DNA of 64,000 bases. It comes from Sepiola atlantica. Taxonomy: Eukaryota > Mollusca > Cephalopoda > Sepiida > Sepiolidae. The stretch spans positions 55,387,446-55,451,445 of the forward strand of contig OY744525.1 in assembly GCA_963556195.1 (NCBI GenBank), written 5' to 3'. Under the pieces are notes generated by a model. The model did not search any database, was not told where the DNA came from, and saw nothing but the letters and a program-made list of their open reading frames with translations. Below are positions 1 to 9,778 of the stretch, piece after piece (within the stretch, counting starts at the first letter, position 1; the number at the start of each line of letters is the position of its first letter). A program made the translations under genes and the position numbers.

Positions 1-566
1 AATACAGATTAGTTAACACTCGAGAACTTGTAAACCAAAAAAAAAGAAAGAAAAGAACAGCAAAAACAATACGTAATTTATATAAAACGCATTAGAATGA
101 AATTCTCTACTGAACCTACATAGTTTCAACCAGTGGAAACGTTTTGTAAGATTTTTTCAAACGTTAAAAGAACAGAATAGTTAACATTCGAGAACTCATA
201 AACCAAACAATATAGCGGAATCCACGTAGTTTTTATGTGTAAACGATTTGTAAGATTATTTTCAATGGTATAAAAATTGTTACAAATCGTTTCCACACAT
301 TAATCTGTGCGTATTCGGTAGAGAACTATTAAGTGCTATTACCCAATATCTTAAAAAAAAAACGTTCAAAATAAAACTTGTGGGTCTGATGTCACAAAAA
401 ATGTGTACGAGGTGTATCTGAAATGTTAATGAGACTTATGTAACACGCAATTTATTTCAATCCCAAATAACAAATTACATTGTTCTCCCTTAAAAGTCAA
501 ACTCATCAAGTCTAATACACTTTCCAACTCTTCTACAGGGTGACCCCCCCCCAAAAAAAATGTCGC
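1..566. other. AT-rich intergenic DNA with short direct and inverted repeats
   Basis: No gene seen. A phrase beginning agttaacactcgagaactt (about 11-40) recurs with changes at about 178-208. An 18-20 bp inverted pair (235-252 and 281-300, arms containing aaacgatttgta) encloses a 28-base loop and may be a small foldback. No termini or target duplication are visible. Confidence 0.5.
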
Positions 567-577
567 TCATGAAAACA

Positions 578-589
578 TGTGTGTGTGTA

Positions 590-620
<31 letters not shown>
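578..620. repeat. (GT)n microsatellite
   Basis: An interrupted GT run with a few AT steps, directly before SINE copy S1. Confidence 0.9.
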
Positions 621-654
621 AACGGCTATCATATATATAAATATCAGTTTTACA

Positions 655-864
655 GTGGCTTTATTGCTGTCGGGCTGAGGTATTATTCTTTTAAATTCTA
701 GGAGGTCCACCCTCCGAGAAGGGGGTAGTGTATTGCTAATCGTTTGAGGCGTTCCTACTAAGGGCTGCCGAGGCATTTTTTGTACGTCAGACTGCGCATA
801 TACTAATGCGCTGGCTTCTCAAAACTACACCTGAACTTGTGTCTAACCTTCTGACAAAGAGGTA

Positions 865-867
<3 letters not shown>
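655..867 (+). mobile_element. SINE copy S1 (body shared with U2-headed SINEs)
   Basis: Shares the body of the copies at 5058, 5751, 6087 and 60611: a head with tgctgtcgggctg, then ctaggaggtccaccctcc, a short imperfect hairpin, ttgctaatcgtttgaggcg, ctgccgaggcatttttt, and an end with cttgtgtctaacctt and gaggtaaataat. The 3' end runs directly into (TA)n. It lacks the U2 head of S3 and S4. A SINE is inferred from repeated copies with a common end; no target duplication was identified. Confidence 0.75.

Positions 868-948
<81 letters not shown>
868..948. repeat. (TA)n microsatellite
   Basis: About 40 TA units continuing the 3' end of SINE S1. Confidence 0.95.
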
Positions 949-950
<2 letters not shown>

Positions 951-1400
951 ACGTATTCCGTTTTCGTACGTACCTAGCCAAAATGTTGTCATGCTGGACG
1001 TCCGACAGCAGAAGCGACCCCTAACGCCCGTCCGAAATCAATTCGCCTGATCGATAGTCTGTATGGAGGGAGGGCTTTTAAACTTAAATTTTAGTTGTTG
1101 AAAATCAAGTTAGTCTTCTTAAAGACTTGTAAGGAACATTTAAACATGGGATAAAAACAATCGTCGAATTTAAAAACAATAAAAAATAATACGGCGTCGT
1201 TTACGAGAGAGAAAAAAGGAGAGAGACAGACACCCCTTCCCTCCTTTTTCCCTTCTCACTTATATTTGCCGGTAAGAATTCTAACGAGAGATTCTAGTTT
1301 AATTTAATGTTTTAGTTGGTTATCAATTTTTTGTATTAAATCACTTTAATTAAATACTGTTAGGAAATCAAATAACTGTATCTAAATCGTTTTTCTTTAC
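949..1400. other. Intergenic, nothing recognised
   Basis: AT-rich. A purine-rich patch (1206-1232) faces a pyrimidine-rich patch (1233-1260). No coding or repeat signal was recognised. Confidence 0.5.
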
Positions 1401-1402
1401 TA

Positions 1403-2630
1403 CAGGGTGTCCCAAAAGTCACTAACACTTGAAAAAATTTAATAACTTCTTTGTTTTTTAATATTTAACTTTTCTTTTTAAGAGTGTTAGGATCGAGGGT
1501 CGTGTTTCCCCGATTATAAACGTGTTCATTAAATCAAGCAATGTTGCATGCAAAGACAAAGTAATAATTAACAAACAAAATGAAGTAGTTCAAATAACGT
1601 TTATTGAACGTGTGTGTACGTGGAATGATGAGGTGTGTGGTGTATGTATGTGTGTGTGTCGATGGAAAAACAGTTCTTAAAAAGGTATAAGAAGAAATGA
1701 ATCCGGCGTGAGGAAAGTCTTTGAAAGCCGTACACAAAGAAAATGAGTTGAGAACTCTTACCGTTGTTTGACCACGTGCGTTGGTAGTTGTTATGCCGAT
1801 GCCATTTGAAGAGAAAAGCGTGAGACGAAGCGCTAGTGCATTAGCGTCGTTCTGCCGAGGCCAATTGACCAGAAGAGAAGAGCCAGAGAGAGAGAGAAAC
1901 GGAGCGCTGGTTCAGCGTCGTTCTGTCGAGGCCAATTGAGTAGGAAAAAGCGAGTGAAACGGAGCGCTGGTGCCAGCGTTGTTCTATCGAGGCTGGTCGG
2001 TGAAGAAGAGATGGATTTTCCGTTTGCAACGGTTTTTATAGTCCGAAGGGCAGATAACTCTGGTGTCGTTTTCAGCGCCACCTGTCGGTGAAAAAGCGAC
2101 ACCTAACGGCCAACCGGTGCAGTTATGTTTTGAAAGGAGGAGGTAACTGCTACAAGAGTAGTTCAAGCTAACCATTCCAACGTTATCATGAGCAAATACA
2201 GCATTGAAGAACGTATGCATATTGTTCAGTGGTACTTAGAGCCACATAGGTCAAATTCAGACGACATTTTAACGCTAGAGATGCGCCAAGTGTAAATGCC
2301 ATTAAAGCCATAATAAGCCGTTTTCAAAAACAAAGTGCAGTATGTGACCTCTCGAGATCCGGAAGGTCACGTTCAGTAAAAACTGAAGACAATCGGGAAG
2401 AATTGGAGCGAAGTCTGGAAGAAGATCCAACAGTTTCAATCAGAAGAAGATCCCAGCATTTGGGAGTTTCACGATCTTCCTTACAAAATATGTTTCATGA
2501 CAGGGACATGTTTCCATACAAAATTCAGCTTGTTCAGCAGCTTCAGCCTCAGGATTATGAGCAAAAACTGGAATTTGCTATGAGACTTCAGGATTTGGTA
2601 GTCAGTGTCAATGACTTTTGGGGCACCCTG
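1403..2630 (+). mobile_element. Tc1/mariner-type deletion derivative, interrupted by a solo LTR
   Basis: Starts cagggtgtcccaaaagtc and ends with its near-perfect inverted complement (gacttttggggcaccctg). TA lies on each side (1401-1402, 2631-2632), the usual target duplication of Tc1/mariner elements. Without the LTR at 1485-2154 it is about 560 bp. It encodes only the N-terminal DNA-binding part of a transposase; the DDE catalytic region is absent and the reading frame runs straight into the right terminal repeat. The copy at 58668-59222 has the same structure, so this is an amplified deletion derivative rather than a one-off fragment. Confidence 0.85.
1485..2154 (-). mobile_element. Solo LTR (about 670 bp), Gypsy-like
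   Basis: Reverse complement of the LTR at 11204-11789. On the minus strand it begins TGTAGCAGTTACC and ends CCTAACA, and is flanked by AGAG (1481-1484 and 2155-2158). The mariner copy at 58668 has one AGAGT at the matching place and no insert, which confirms the insertion and its boundaries. On the minus strand there is a TATA-like signal (gactataaaa) and a polyadenylation signal (ttcaataaacg) near 1600. About three imperfect copies of a 60-70 bp GC-richer unit (containing gagcgctgg and cgaggccaattga) lie at 1826-2000. No internal retrotransposon sequence remains. Confidence 0.85.
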
Positions 2631-2639
2631 TATATATAG
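2188..2639 (+). pseudogene. Mariner/IS630-like transposase N-terminus (HTH domain only)
   Basis: ATG at 2188 opens MSKYSIEERMHIVQWYLEPH and then shifts frame near 2265-2290. The family segment RDAPSVNAIKAIIS follows in another frame, then an open frame from 2403 with SLEEDPTVSIRRRS and LGVSRSSLQNM. This resembles the helix-turn-helix N-terminus found before a DDE catalytic domain in many invertebrate mariner-type transposases (family knowledge). The frame ends in the right terminal repeat after AMRLQDL, so no catalytic residues exist. The copy at 58668 carries the same truncated protein. It may be inert, or a DNA-binding-only by-product; the first is more likely given the frameshift. Confidence 0.7.
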
Positions 2640-4682
2640 AGTATTTCAAAACTCTATGTTGTATTATTGATTTAAATAACAGTAATCCGTTTTGATAGTA
2701 ATATAGTACTGATGAATAAAAAAGACTTTCGCATTTATGCGTTTAGATATTAAGACTAAGTTAACATTTTGATGTTTTATTTTACGCGCAGAAAAGGTTG
2801 CTGCTTATTTCTTACCTACCACCACAGCCAGGGAACAAATGTGATACGTGATTTGATTGGCTACACCGGTTTGAGCCAAGTAAATGGTTTGGGGGGGGAA
2901 TATGTATCAAGTTTTTGAGTTACCTAACACCTGACCACGAATCTCCTGGTTCTCACATTATAATTAATCGAGCAGTTTTCGCATCCATCGAACTTGAAGG
3001 GTCAAATGAAGTTGGATTTATAATATACGTATGTTTAGATGGGAGAAAATGTATACAAACTTTGAATCTCGCAATATTAAAGAAAATAAAGAGAATTCTT
3101 GAATCGCCACTTTGTATTTGGATCTACACCAAAATTAAATATTCAGTCGAGGACCAACTTTTGAAACCGTTTGTACAAGTTTTGTGGAAATTTCAGTAGT
3201 AGTTTCTGGTGCAATTTTACTTACAACCGAGCTAAAATGTAAACAATACCAAGATAGTTACTAAAAGTTCCGTTGTGTTTAAATACGAGAGAAAAAAGGA
3301 GAGACACAAAATGAAAGAATCCAAGACAAAAAACGTTGAAGACGTTTGAAAATGGAACACATTTTGCACCATTTTCAGAATGAAATAAATGAGATTCTGT
3401 AAAACCTTCGTCGCACCTTCAGATTTCAAATCCCCAATCTTGGGATTTATTGGCATTCAAGCATGCACATTCCCCAATCTTGGGATTTATTGGGATTCGG
3501 GCTAGTATCAAGTTGTTGCTTGTTTTCGGTTCTAAACAAACCGGAAACAGTTGGCGGTCTATTCTTTAGAAAGGGTCGGGAGGGTCTCACCAACCGTTTT
3601 GGTTGTTTTGCTGTTTCTCTCCTTATGTCCAATGAATTTGTACAAACATATTTATGAAAGTCTTTTACGTTTTCGAACACTTTAAGGATATTTTAAGTAG
3701 GATGGCCGGTAGAGTAAATGTCGTACTGTGGTGACTGCAATGATTCTAGCCAAGAGTAGGATATTCAAATATGTTATCGTGGACAAAGGCTGACCAACGC
3801 ACCCCCACATCCCCACACTTGTGATGGCATTGTGCCTAATTTGTACAAGATGTAACCATGACATTTTTGCAAATCAATAATTCAAAGTGTAGAAACTGTT
3901 CTATCCTTGGTTAGAGAAGGAGAAATTCTTCTAAACTGGGCAATTTTTATTTTTCTCCCATCCAGAGTGCTTCTCTTGAAGAAGATGGATATTATCCACA
4001 TAAAAAAAACACTTTATGTATTTGTCCTCGTGGGGAGACACATGAATAAGGACTCTCTTGGGAGTTAGGATGAGTATTTCTGGATCATGACGTACAGTCA
4101 CAACCATGTATACACGCATACCTTCATACACGTATATAAGTTTGTTTATTTATTTTGTTTTGCGGCATATCAGCCCTTTCTGAGTCCAGTCATTTTGGTA
4201 AGGGTGTTATGCGTCAAGTTGTTTAATATCTTCACATATTTATCTATGGAATTGACTTTAACACGTTGTTCGTGGTGTTCGTTTATTTGCACACTAGCAA
4301 GACTACCCAGCGTTTCCCGGGGGGTGCATGGACAACAAAATAGAAGAGTTAAAATCTCTCGATCTACCCCTTCACTATTCTCTCTCTATCACTCTCGTTC
4401 CCCCCCCCCCTCCTACTTCCCCTTTCTCCCCCCCTCTCTTTCCACTGATCTCTATAACCTCTCTTAATCACTATTTCACACCAAAGATCAATGGAAAAAA
4501 TCGCTCTAAATATTGAACCTCTGATTATTTTTGTTCAGTTTGCTTCCACCCCAAATAAGTCCAAATATGTCCATATTCTGTCCGAAGCTATGTGCCTTGA
4601 GTAGTTTCTGACTTTTCGATGGACACACACAAGCACAAACTGCTCTTCATATAATAAATGACACGAACAGCATCCTGTTAAA
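2640..4682. other. Intergenic, no gene recognised
   Basis: About 2 kb without a supportable gene. A 94-residue open frame at 2915-3199 has no motif I recognise. A 23-bp sequence with cccaatcttggg is repeated directly at 3431-3453 and 3469-3491. A pyrimidine-rich stretch lies at 4360-4445, including a C run near 4401-4410. Confidence 0.4.
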
Positions 4683-4887
4683 CTAGTGGTTCGCAACCGT
4701 TTTTTATCCATGGATTTTTTTATCTTCTTAATTTATTTTGGTGGGCCTCCATAGCTTATTCTATTTTTCATTAATAAAAAGAAAACTAAAGAACTTATGT
4801 GAATGAATTATTTTGCACGAAAACTGGGGCCATAGTAATTTTACATGGATCATGGGGGTTCATGTGGACCCCGATTGAGAACAATTG
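4683..4887. mobile_element. hAT-like MITE
   Basis: The left end ctagtggttcgcaaccg and the right end gattgagaacaattg are imperfect inverted repeats resembling the CAGTGGTTCTCAACC terminus common in hAT elements. The flanks tgttaaac and gtttaaac match at 6 of 8 positions, compatible with the 8-bp hAT target duplication. At about 205 bp it has no room for a transposase. Confidence 0.6.
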
Positions 4888-5057
4888 GTTTAAACGGTAA
4901 ATGAGATAATGATAGGTACTACCACTCCGACTCATACATACATATTCTCCTGAATAGATATACACATACGCGTCTACACACATATATACACACAAGCTAT
5001 TTCTCTCTCCACATTCTGGTGTTTAAAAATGGGTGTATCACGTAATTATGATAGAAA

Positions 5058-5252
5058 TCAGTCCGACAATGATTTTGTTGCTGTCGGGCTGCTGTTATGT
5101 TCAGTCCTAGGACGTTCACCCTCTGAAGAGGGGTTGGTTTATTGCCTGAGGCGCCCTTACCGTAGAATGCCGACAGGTCTGCCCATGCATTTTTTGTAGG
5201 CCAGACCACATCTGACCTTGTGTCTAACCTCTCGTAGCGAAGGTTAATAGTA
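5058..5252 (+). mobile_element. SINE copy S2 (non-U2 head)
   Basis: Same family as S1: head with gttgctgtcgggctgctg, then gttcaccctctgaagagggg, ttattgcctgaggcgccc, gaatgccgacagg, and an end ccttgtgtctaacctctcg with aaggttaatag. Divergence from S1 shows that both are old. Confidence 0.75.
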
Positions 5253-5750
5253 TGAGTGTCAAGAAGCAAAACAAAAATAAATTAAATGAATACTTGGGAT
5301 TTCATTAGGTGAACCTCATTGGGGATTTCATCCAGAAGCTTACGAGTGCGTGCAATAAACCTTCCACAAACTAAACGGGGTTCATTCAGTGCAAGTCAGT
5401 GTCGTTGTTTTTTTTTCGGGGATGGTTAGGGAGTTGTGGCAGTGGAGGCAATGGGCATCCGCGATCCCTCCGCACACACGTACAATCACCCATTCCCCTG
5501 ACAATAGATCCTAACTCTATCAAAAGATAAATGCACACGTTCATATTTGATAATACTCAGTAGTTCAAATCCGGATTACGACGGTGATGAGGGACAAGTG
5601 ATTGGGAGGGGGGGGGCGTGATGCTTTCGATTTCGTCTTTATTGCAAACGCTTAAGTTTTTCTTGGAATCTTCGCGCTGCCTGTTTCCAAATTTATTCGC
5701 CGGGACGGGGCCTTGGGAATCAAGGAAGTAGAACGCATGGAGAACCTGGG
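5253..5750. other. Intergenic, nothing recognised
   Basis: Mixed composition with a short T run near 5408 and a G run near 5607-5616. No feature supported. Confidence 0.4.
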
Positions 5751-5791
5751 CTTCTTGGCCTTTTGGCTAAGATCAAAGTGTAGTATCTGTT
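5751..5791 (+). ncRNA. U2 snRNA 5' domain (SINE head, not a full U2 gene)
   Basis: Reads cttcttggccttttggctaa then gatcaaagtgtagtatctgt. From memory of conserved metazoan U2, this matches the 5' stem I region and the GTAGTA branch-site recognition sequence, with one substitution and one extra A. Similarity stops just after tatctgtt, and the Sm site and 3' stem-loops are missing, so it cannot be a functional U2 gene. The matching head in S4 shows it is a fixed part of a repeat. Confidence 0.85.
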
Positions 5792-6073
5792 CCGATGGAT
5801 ACTGCACGCCTGTCCTGTGCAGTTCTAGGAGGTCCACCCTCCCAGGCTTTGCCTCCCCTCTTTGGGGAGGAGTAAGTTTATTGCTTACTGTCTGAGGCGC
5901 CCCTACCGGGGAATGCCGACGGGGCTGCCCAGGCAATTTTTAAATGGCCAGAGTGCTCACCTCTCGAGCGCTGGCTTTTCAAACCCCACTTTCTCGACCC
6001 GATCTTGGGTCACATCTTACTTGTGGGAGTAAGATAAAACTGGCCTTGTGCCTAACTCCTGGGGAGGAGTAAA
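5751..6073 (+). mobile_element. SINE copy S3 with U2 snRNA head
   Basis: Begins with about 40 nt matching the 5' end of U2 snRNA, then a linker with ccgatggatactgca, then the S-family body: aggaggtccaccctccca, a hairpin of cctcccc and ggggagg, ttgcttactgtctgaggcg, gaatgccgacggggctg, and an end with cttgtgcctaactcctgg. It has a segment near 5943-5982 that S4 lacks, while S4 has about 50 bp after the linker that S3 lacks. The 3' end is ggagtaaatatatat followed by a T run that leads straight into S4. Confidence 0.8.
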
Positions 6074-6086
6074 TATATATTTTTTT

Positions 6087-6408
6087 TTTTTTTTGGCTAA
6101 GATCAAAGTGTAGTATCTGTTCCGATGGATACTGCACCCCATACTGGTGTTGTCTTGGCCTTCGGGTCTTGATTTACGCCGGTCAATGGGTCTGTCCTAT
6201 GCAGTTCTGGGAGGTCCACCTTCCCAGGCTTTGTCTCCTCTCTTTGGGGAGGAGTAAGTTTATTGCTTACTGCCTGAGGCGCCCCTACCGTGGAATGCCG
6301 ACGGGGCTTCCCAGGCAATTTTTAAACCCCACTTTCCCGACCCGACCTTGGGTCACATCTTACTTGTGGGAGTAAGATAAAAACTGGCCTTGTGCCTAAC
6401 TCCTGGGA
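6087..6408 (+). mobile_element. SINE copy S4 with 5'-shortened U2 head
   Basis: Starts in a T run fused to ttttggctaagatcaaagtg and tagtatctgt (U2 nt about 14 onward), then the same linker ccgatggatactgcac. About 50 bp absent from S3 follow (with ggccttcgggtcttgattt), then the common body and end. It sits head-to-tail directly behind S3, suggesting insertion into the T-rich tail of S3 or a tandem transcript. Confidence 0.8.
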
Positions 6409-7446
6409 ATGTGGTGGAGAATATGCTCAAGTGGGTGCGTGTGAGGTCGTCCCGGGTAAAGTGTTTGGGAGCACTGGGGGAGGGGGGGGCGGGTTGTATG
6501 ATCGTTATTACAAAGAAATAAGGAGTCATAACTATTCATTTTTTTTAAATTTTGCATCTAATTTTATTGTTTGAAAGTTCAATTTTGTTTTCGACTAAGG
6601 GTCTTAGGTGAAGGATAAGCATGGATCAGTTTAAAGAAAAAGAAGAAAGTCAAGTAAATATAAACGCTTCGAAAAGGTAGGATGTTAATACATAATATCT
6701 GACATATTTTCTTTATCGAGGTGAGAGCTTAAATTGTTTTTTTTTTTAATTTGGTTATCAAATGGCGACGGATCCGCTACTTTACTGAATCCAATGTCTG
6801 CAGCTCTACATTGCCTGAGGCCTTCATGCTCATCCGCGTGCATTGATTTCGAGTGAAATAAGCAACTGATCGACGGCTTTTGCAGTTGGCTATCCATTAA
6901 GTGGTAGTAATGTTGGGAAAAGCACTCACTGCACGCCCCAAGTGTTGTTCCGAACCGCCAGTTTCTCTTACCACTCTCCATGAGCCACCTTCGGACGAAG
7001 AAGCCATTTTACGTCGATGTGACGTCTCCACGCATCCACGCATCCGACACACGCACTGCAACTTCAAAGCATTGTAGCAAAAAAAAACGTCGAACGGAAG
7101 TGGGATCGTGATATAAATATAGATGGATGCGACCGTGTGCGAAGGGGAAGATCCATAGCAGTGTTATCAAGTCAGGCTTAAGGACACCATCTTCAAGTTT
7201 AAATGAGACGTTTACAGCATACACGCGTATTGAACCGCTCTTTTAATCTATCTCTGTCTGCCTGCCTAACTGTCTCTCTTTTCTTCTGTCTCTCTGTCTA
7301 TCTTTTCTTCTTTCTCTCCCCCCCTCTCTCTCTCTATCTCTCTCTCTCTATCTCTCTCTTTGTACACGCAGACACAAACAAGAATAACAGCTCTCACAAA
7401 ATCCGCACATTAAATATTTAGGTGATAAAAATCGTACATATTTCTA
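6409..7446. other. Intergenic, no gene recognised
   Basis: A 98-residue minus-strand open frame at 6685-6981, in a less AT-rich patch (6750-7040), has several Cys and His residues (for example ACSECFSQHYYH) but I recognise no family; it could be a worn exon or repeat fragment. A pyrimidine-rich (CT)n-like stretch lies at 7235-7357. Confidence 0.35.
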
Positions 7447-7575
7447 GACAAGCTTCTTGGTCCATTGGTAAAGACGCTGGACTATAGACATGAATATCGA
7501 AGGTTTGATCCTTGTCTGCTGATGACGGCTGTGAGCCAGAAACACGTGTCCATGGATTACTTGTATGTACGTATA
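7447..7575 (+). mobile_element. tRNA-derived SINE with hammerhead-like 3' half
   Basis: The tRNA-like head has an A-box-like tggtccattgg (7468-7478) and a B-box-like ggtttgatcc (7502-7511) at roughly tRNA spacing, so a Pol III promoter is inferred. Directly after it comes a hammerhead-type arrangement (separate entry), then a short AT-rich tail ending in (AT)n near 7585. The same head-plus-ribozyme order occurs at 30500, 30810, 37209 (minus) and 59400. Confidence 0.7.
7504..7562 (+). ncRNA. Hammerhead ribozyme-like motif
   Basis: Core ctgatga at 7519-7525, stem II ggct/agcc (loop gtg), gaa at 7539-7541, very short stem III acacgtgt at 7542-7549 and C17 at 7550. Stem I could form between gatcc (tRNA B-box side) and ggatt after the cleavage site, with internal mismatches. 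Position 10.1/11.1 is C/A instead of G/C, so activity alone is doubtful; the short stem III fits a dimeric hammerhead. Confidence 0.5.
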
Positions 7576-7756
7576 AAATTAATAATATATATATATAGTA
7601 ACGAAAAATATGTCCTATAAAGTTAAGGTCGACTAATAATGCAATTGTCTGCATCTTAATCAATTAGGAAGTGAGACAATAGAAGTAGTAGTGAGCAAAA
7701 AACAAAACAAAAAAACAACGAACGCTGCAATCACCAATAAAAATAATTACATAAAA

Positions 7757-7809
<53 letters not shown>

Positions 7810-8163
7810 TAGAGCGAGAGAGAGAGAGAGAGAGAAATAAAATTGCATCTTGAAACTAATCCTGTAATGATAAAGGCTTGCATTTTTGAAAATTAATGGG
7901 TTAAAGTAGAAGATAAAAACATTATTTATACTAGCAAATATATGTCCCTCCTCCGGTCGCATATTTTTGCTAGGCTGCCGCGTCAGAAATGAATGCTCAC
8001 CCGTAAACCGATGGAGCCCCAATCATATTTCTTAGGCAGTTAGACATTGATAATAGAAACAGTTTGTAAATGAAAGCTTTACGGCGTAAAAGGTCAAGCC
8101 GAAATCCTAAACACACTTCCGGTCGTTAAAATATGATAATATTGGAAGTTTTTCAAATCGGAA
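7576..8163. other. Intergenic with (AT)n and (GA)n tracts
   Basis: Contains (AT)n at 7761-7807 followed by (GA)n to 7836. Otherwise AT-rich with no gene recognised. Confidence 0.5.
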
Positions 8164-8384
8164 AAAGGTGAACTTAAAATAAAACAGTAAAAAAATCAAA
8201 TACAGCGAATACGATTAGTTATTTAAATGCTCTCGAGGAAAAGTTTACCTAAATTAAATTCATTAGAATGCATGTGTTTTTTTAATGAATTTAATTTAGG
8301 TAAACTTTTCCTCGAGAGCATTTAAATAACTAATCGTATTCGCTGTATTTGATTTTTTTACTGTTTTATTTTAAGTTCACCTTT
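8164..8384. repeat. Perfect palindrome: 101-bp arms, 19-nt loop
   Basis: Arms 8164-8264 and 8284-8384 are exact reverse complements by eye; the spacer 8265-8283 reads agaatgcatgtgttttttt. The arms include ctcgaggaaaagtttacc and its complement. The right arm ends exactly where the left inverted repeat of the Penelope-like element begins. Zero mismatches over 101 bp, in a region where repeats are well diverged, implies recent formation, ongoing gene conversion or an assembly/library foldback artefact. Confidence 0.95.
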
Positions 8385-8725
8385 GAAATTAGCGTTATGT
8401 TATGAAGGGGAAAAAAAACGAAAAAGTTCGAATTTAGAATAAAATAAGCGTGATGTTATATGAAATGGAGGTTGTGTCTTAGAGACTAATCACACTCAAC
8501 CTCAAGAGACACTCCTTCTGTTTGCAGAGGGAGGGCCTCTTGAGGCGTACGTGGATAGTTTCCAAGATTTTCAAATGATAAGATGAGTGAGCACAGCTTA
8601 AGATGGAAAATGAATCCGTGCTAAAGTTCGTTGCGCACGATACGACGGGTTATTTATCAAATGGTCAGTTATCGAAGAACCGTATGTATTTCTTAGAACG
8701 TCCCGTGACCGGAAGGTTCCATTCC

Positions 8726-9773
8726 AAATTGGTCAAATGGGTAAAAAGCGGAGTGCTCCATTCAGATGTAGCCAGTGAGATCAGACCCTCTGGCTCTATC
8801 CGTCCACGTTTATACGGATTACCGAAAACGCATAAAGCGGATATCCCAGTAAGACCTATCCTTTCTATGGTCGGGTCATCACAACAAAAGGTTGCAAAAT
8901 GGATCTTTGGTATTTTACAGCCTGTATTAGAGCACTACAGTAAATACTGTTTAAAAGATTCTTTTTATTTTGCAAACTACATTCAGCAATCTAAGGTTAC
9001 AAATAAATGTATGTGCTCTTATGATATCAGTAACCTGTTTACCTGTGTCCCTATTTTGGAAACGATAGATATTTGTGCCGAGTTTTTTATATCGTAGCCA
9101 CTTATCGCCTCCTTTCATTCCTGAAAGCACGTTCGTTGAGCTGATAAAATTTGCTACTACATCTGTTGAATTTAGTTTCAACGATGTAATGTATAGGCAA
9201 ATCGATGGTGTTTCCATGGGGTCAGTCCTGGGACCAACGTTGGCGAACATTTTTGTGGGTTTCCATGAGAAAGAACTACTATCGGGACCCATGAAACCGT
9301 TAGTCTACTTTAGATATGTAGACGACACATTTTGCCTCTTCAATAATGAAACAGAGGCAAATACATTCTTCTCCTTACTGAATAATATGCATCCCGCATT
9401 AAAGTTTATATATGAAGGTGAGTGCGATTCCTTCCTAGCTTTCCTGGATGTATTAGTGACGAAAACTCCATCCTGTTACCATACATCAATATATCGTAAA
9501 CCTACGTTTACAGAATTGTATACTCGTTGGGACTCATTCTGCCCGGGCAAGCGAAAGTTGAATCTAATTTGGACCCTAACACACAGAGCTCTTATGATCT
9601 GTTCAACATCAAAATTGGACGAAGAAATACAAATAATTATTGATACTCTGTCCAATAATGGCTATCCTCTGGATGTGATTAGGTCAGTCATAAATAGGAA
9701 AGTGGCCAAGTTTTCCGGGGAAAAACTAGTACGGTGGCTAAATGTCCAATTTATATTCGTTTGCCTTGGTTAG
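8726..9773 (+). pseudogene. Penelope-like reverse transcriptase (frameshifted)
   Basis: The sense RT begins LVKWVKSGVLHSD, followed by RLYGLPKTHK and VRPILS (RT motif region 1), SYDISNLFTCVP, then after a frameshift in a T run near 9085 DGVSMGSVLGPTLANIF, the catalytic YVDD at 9315-9326, and FLDVLVTK. These are hallmarks of Penelope-like RT. A second frame change occurs near 9745, where the frame passes to CPIYIRLPWLG. The open frame that starts at 8603 (MENESVLKFVAH) has an N-terminus that is antisense of the element's own 3' end, so those first 41 residues are not native RT sequence. Not functional as it stands. Confidence 0.85.
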
Positions 9774-9778
9774 GTACA

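Noticed and set aside
5751..5791. Functional U2 snRNA gene
   Set aside because: Only the first 40 nt are present; the Sm site and 3' stem-loops are missing, and the segment recurs as a SINE head.
8603..8725. Native N-terminus of the Penelope-like RT
   Set aside because: It is antisense to the element's own 3' end (inverse of 10024-10141).
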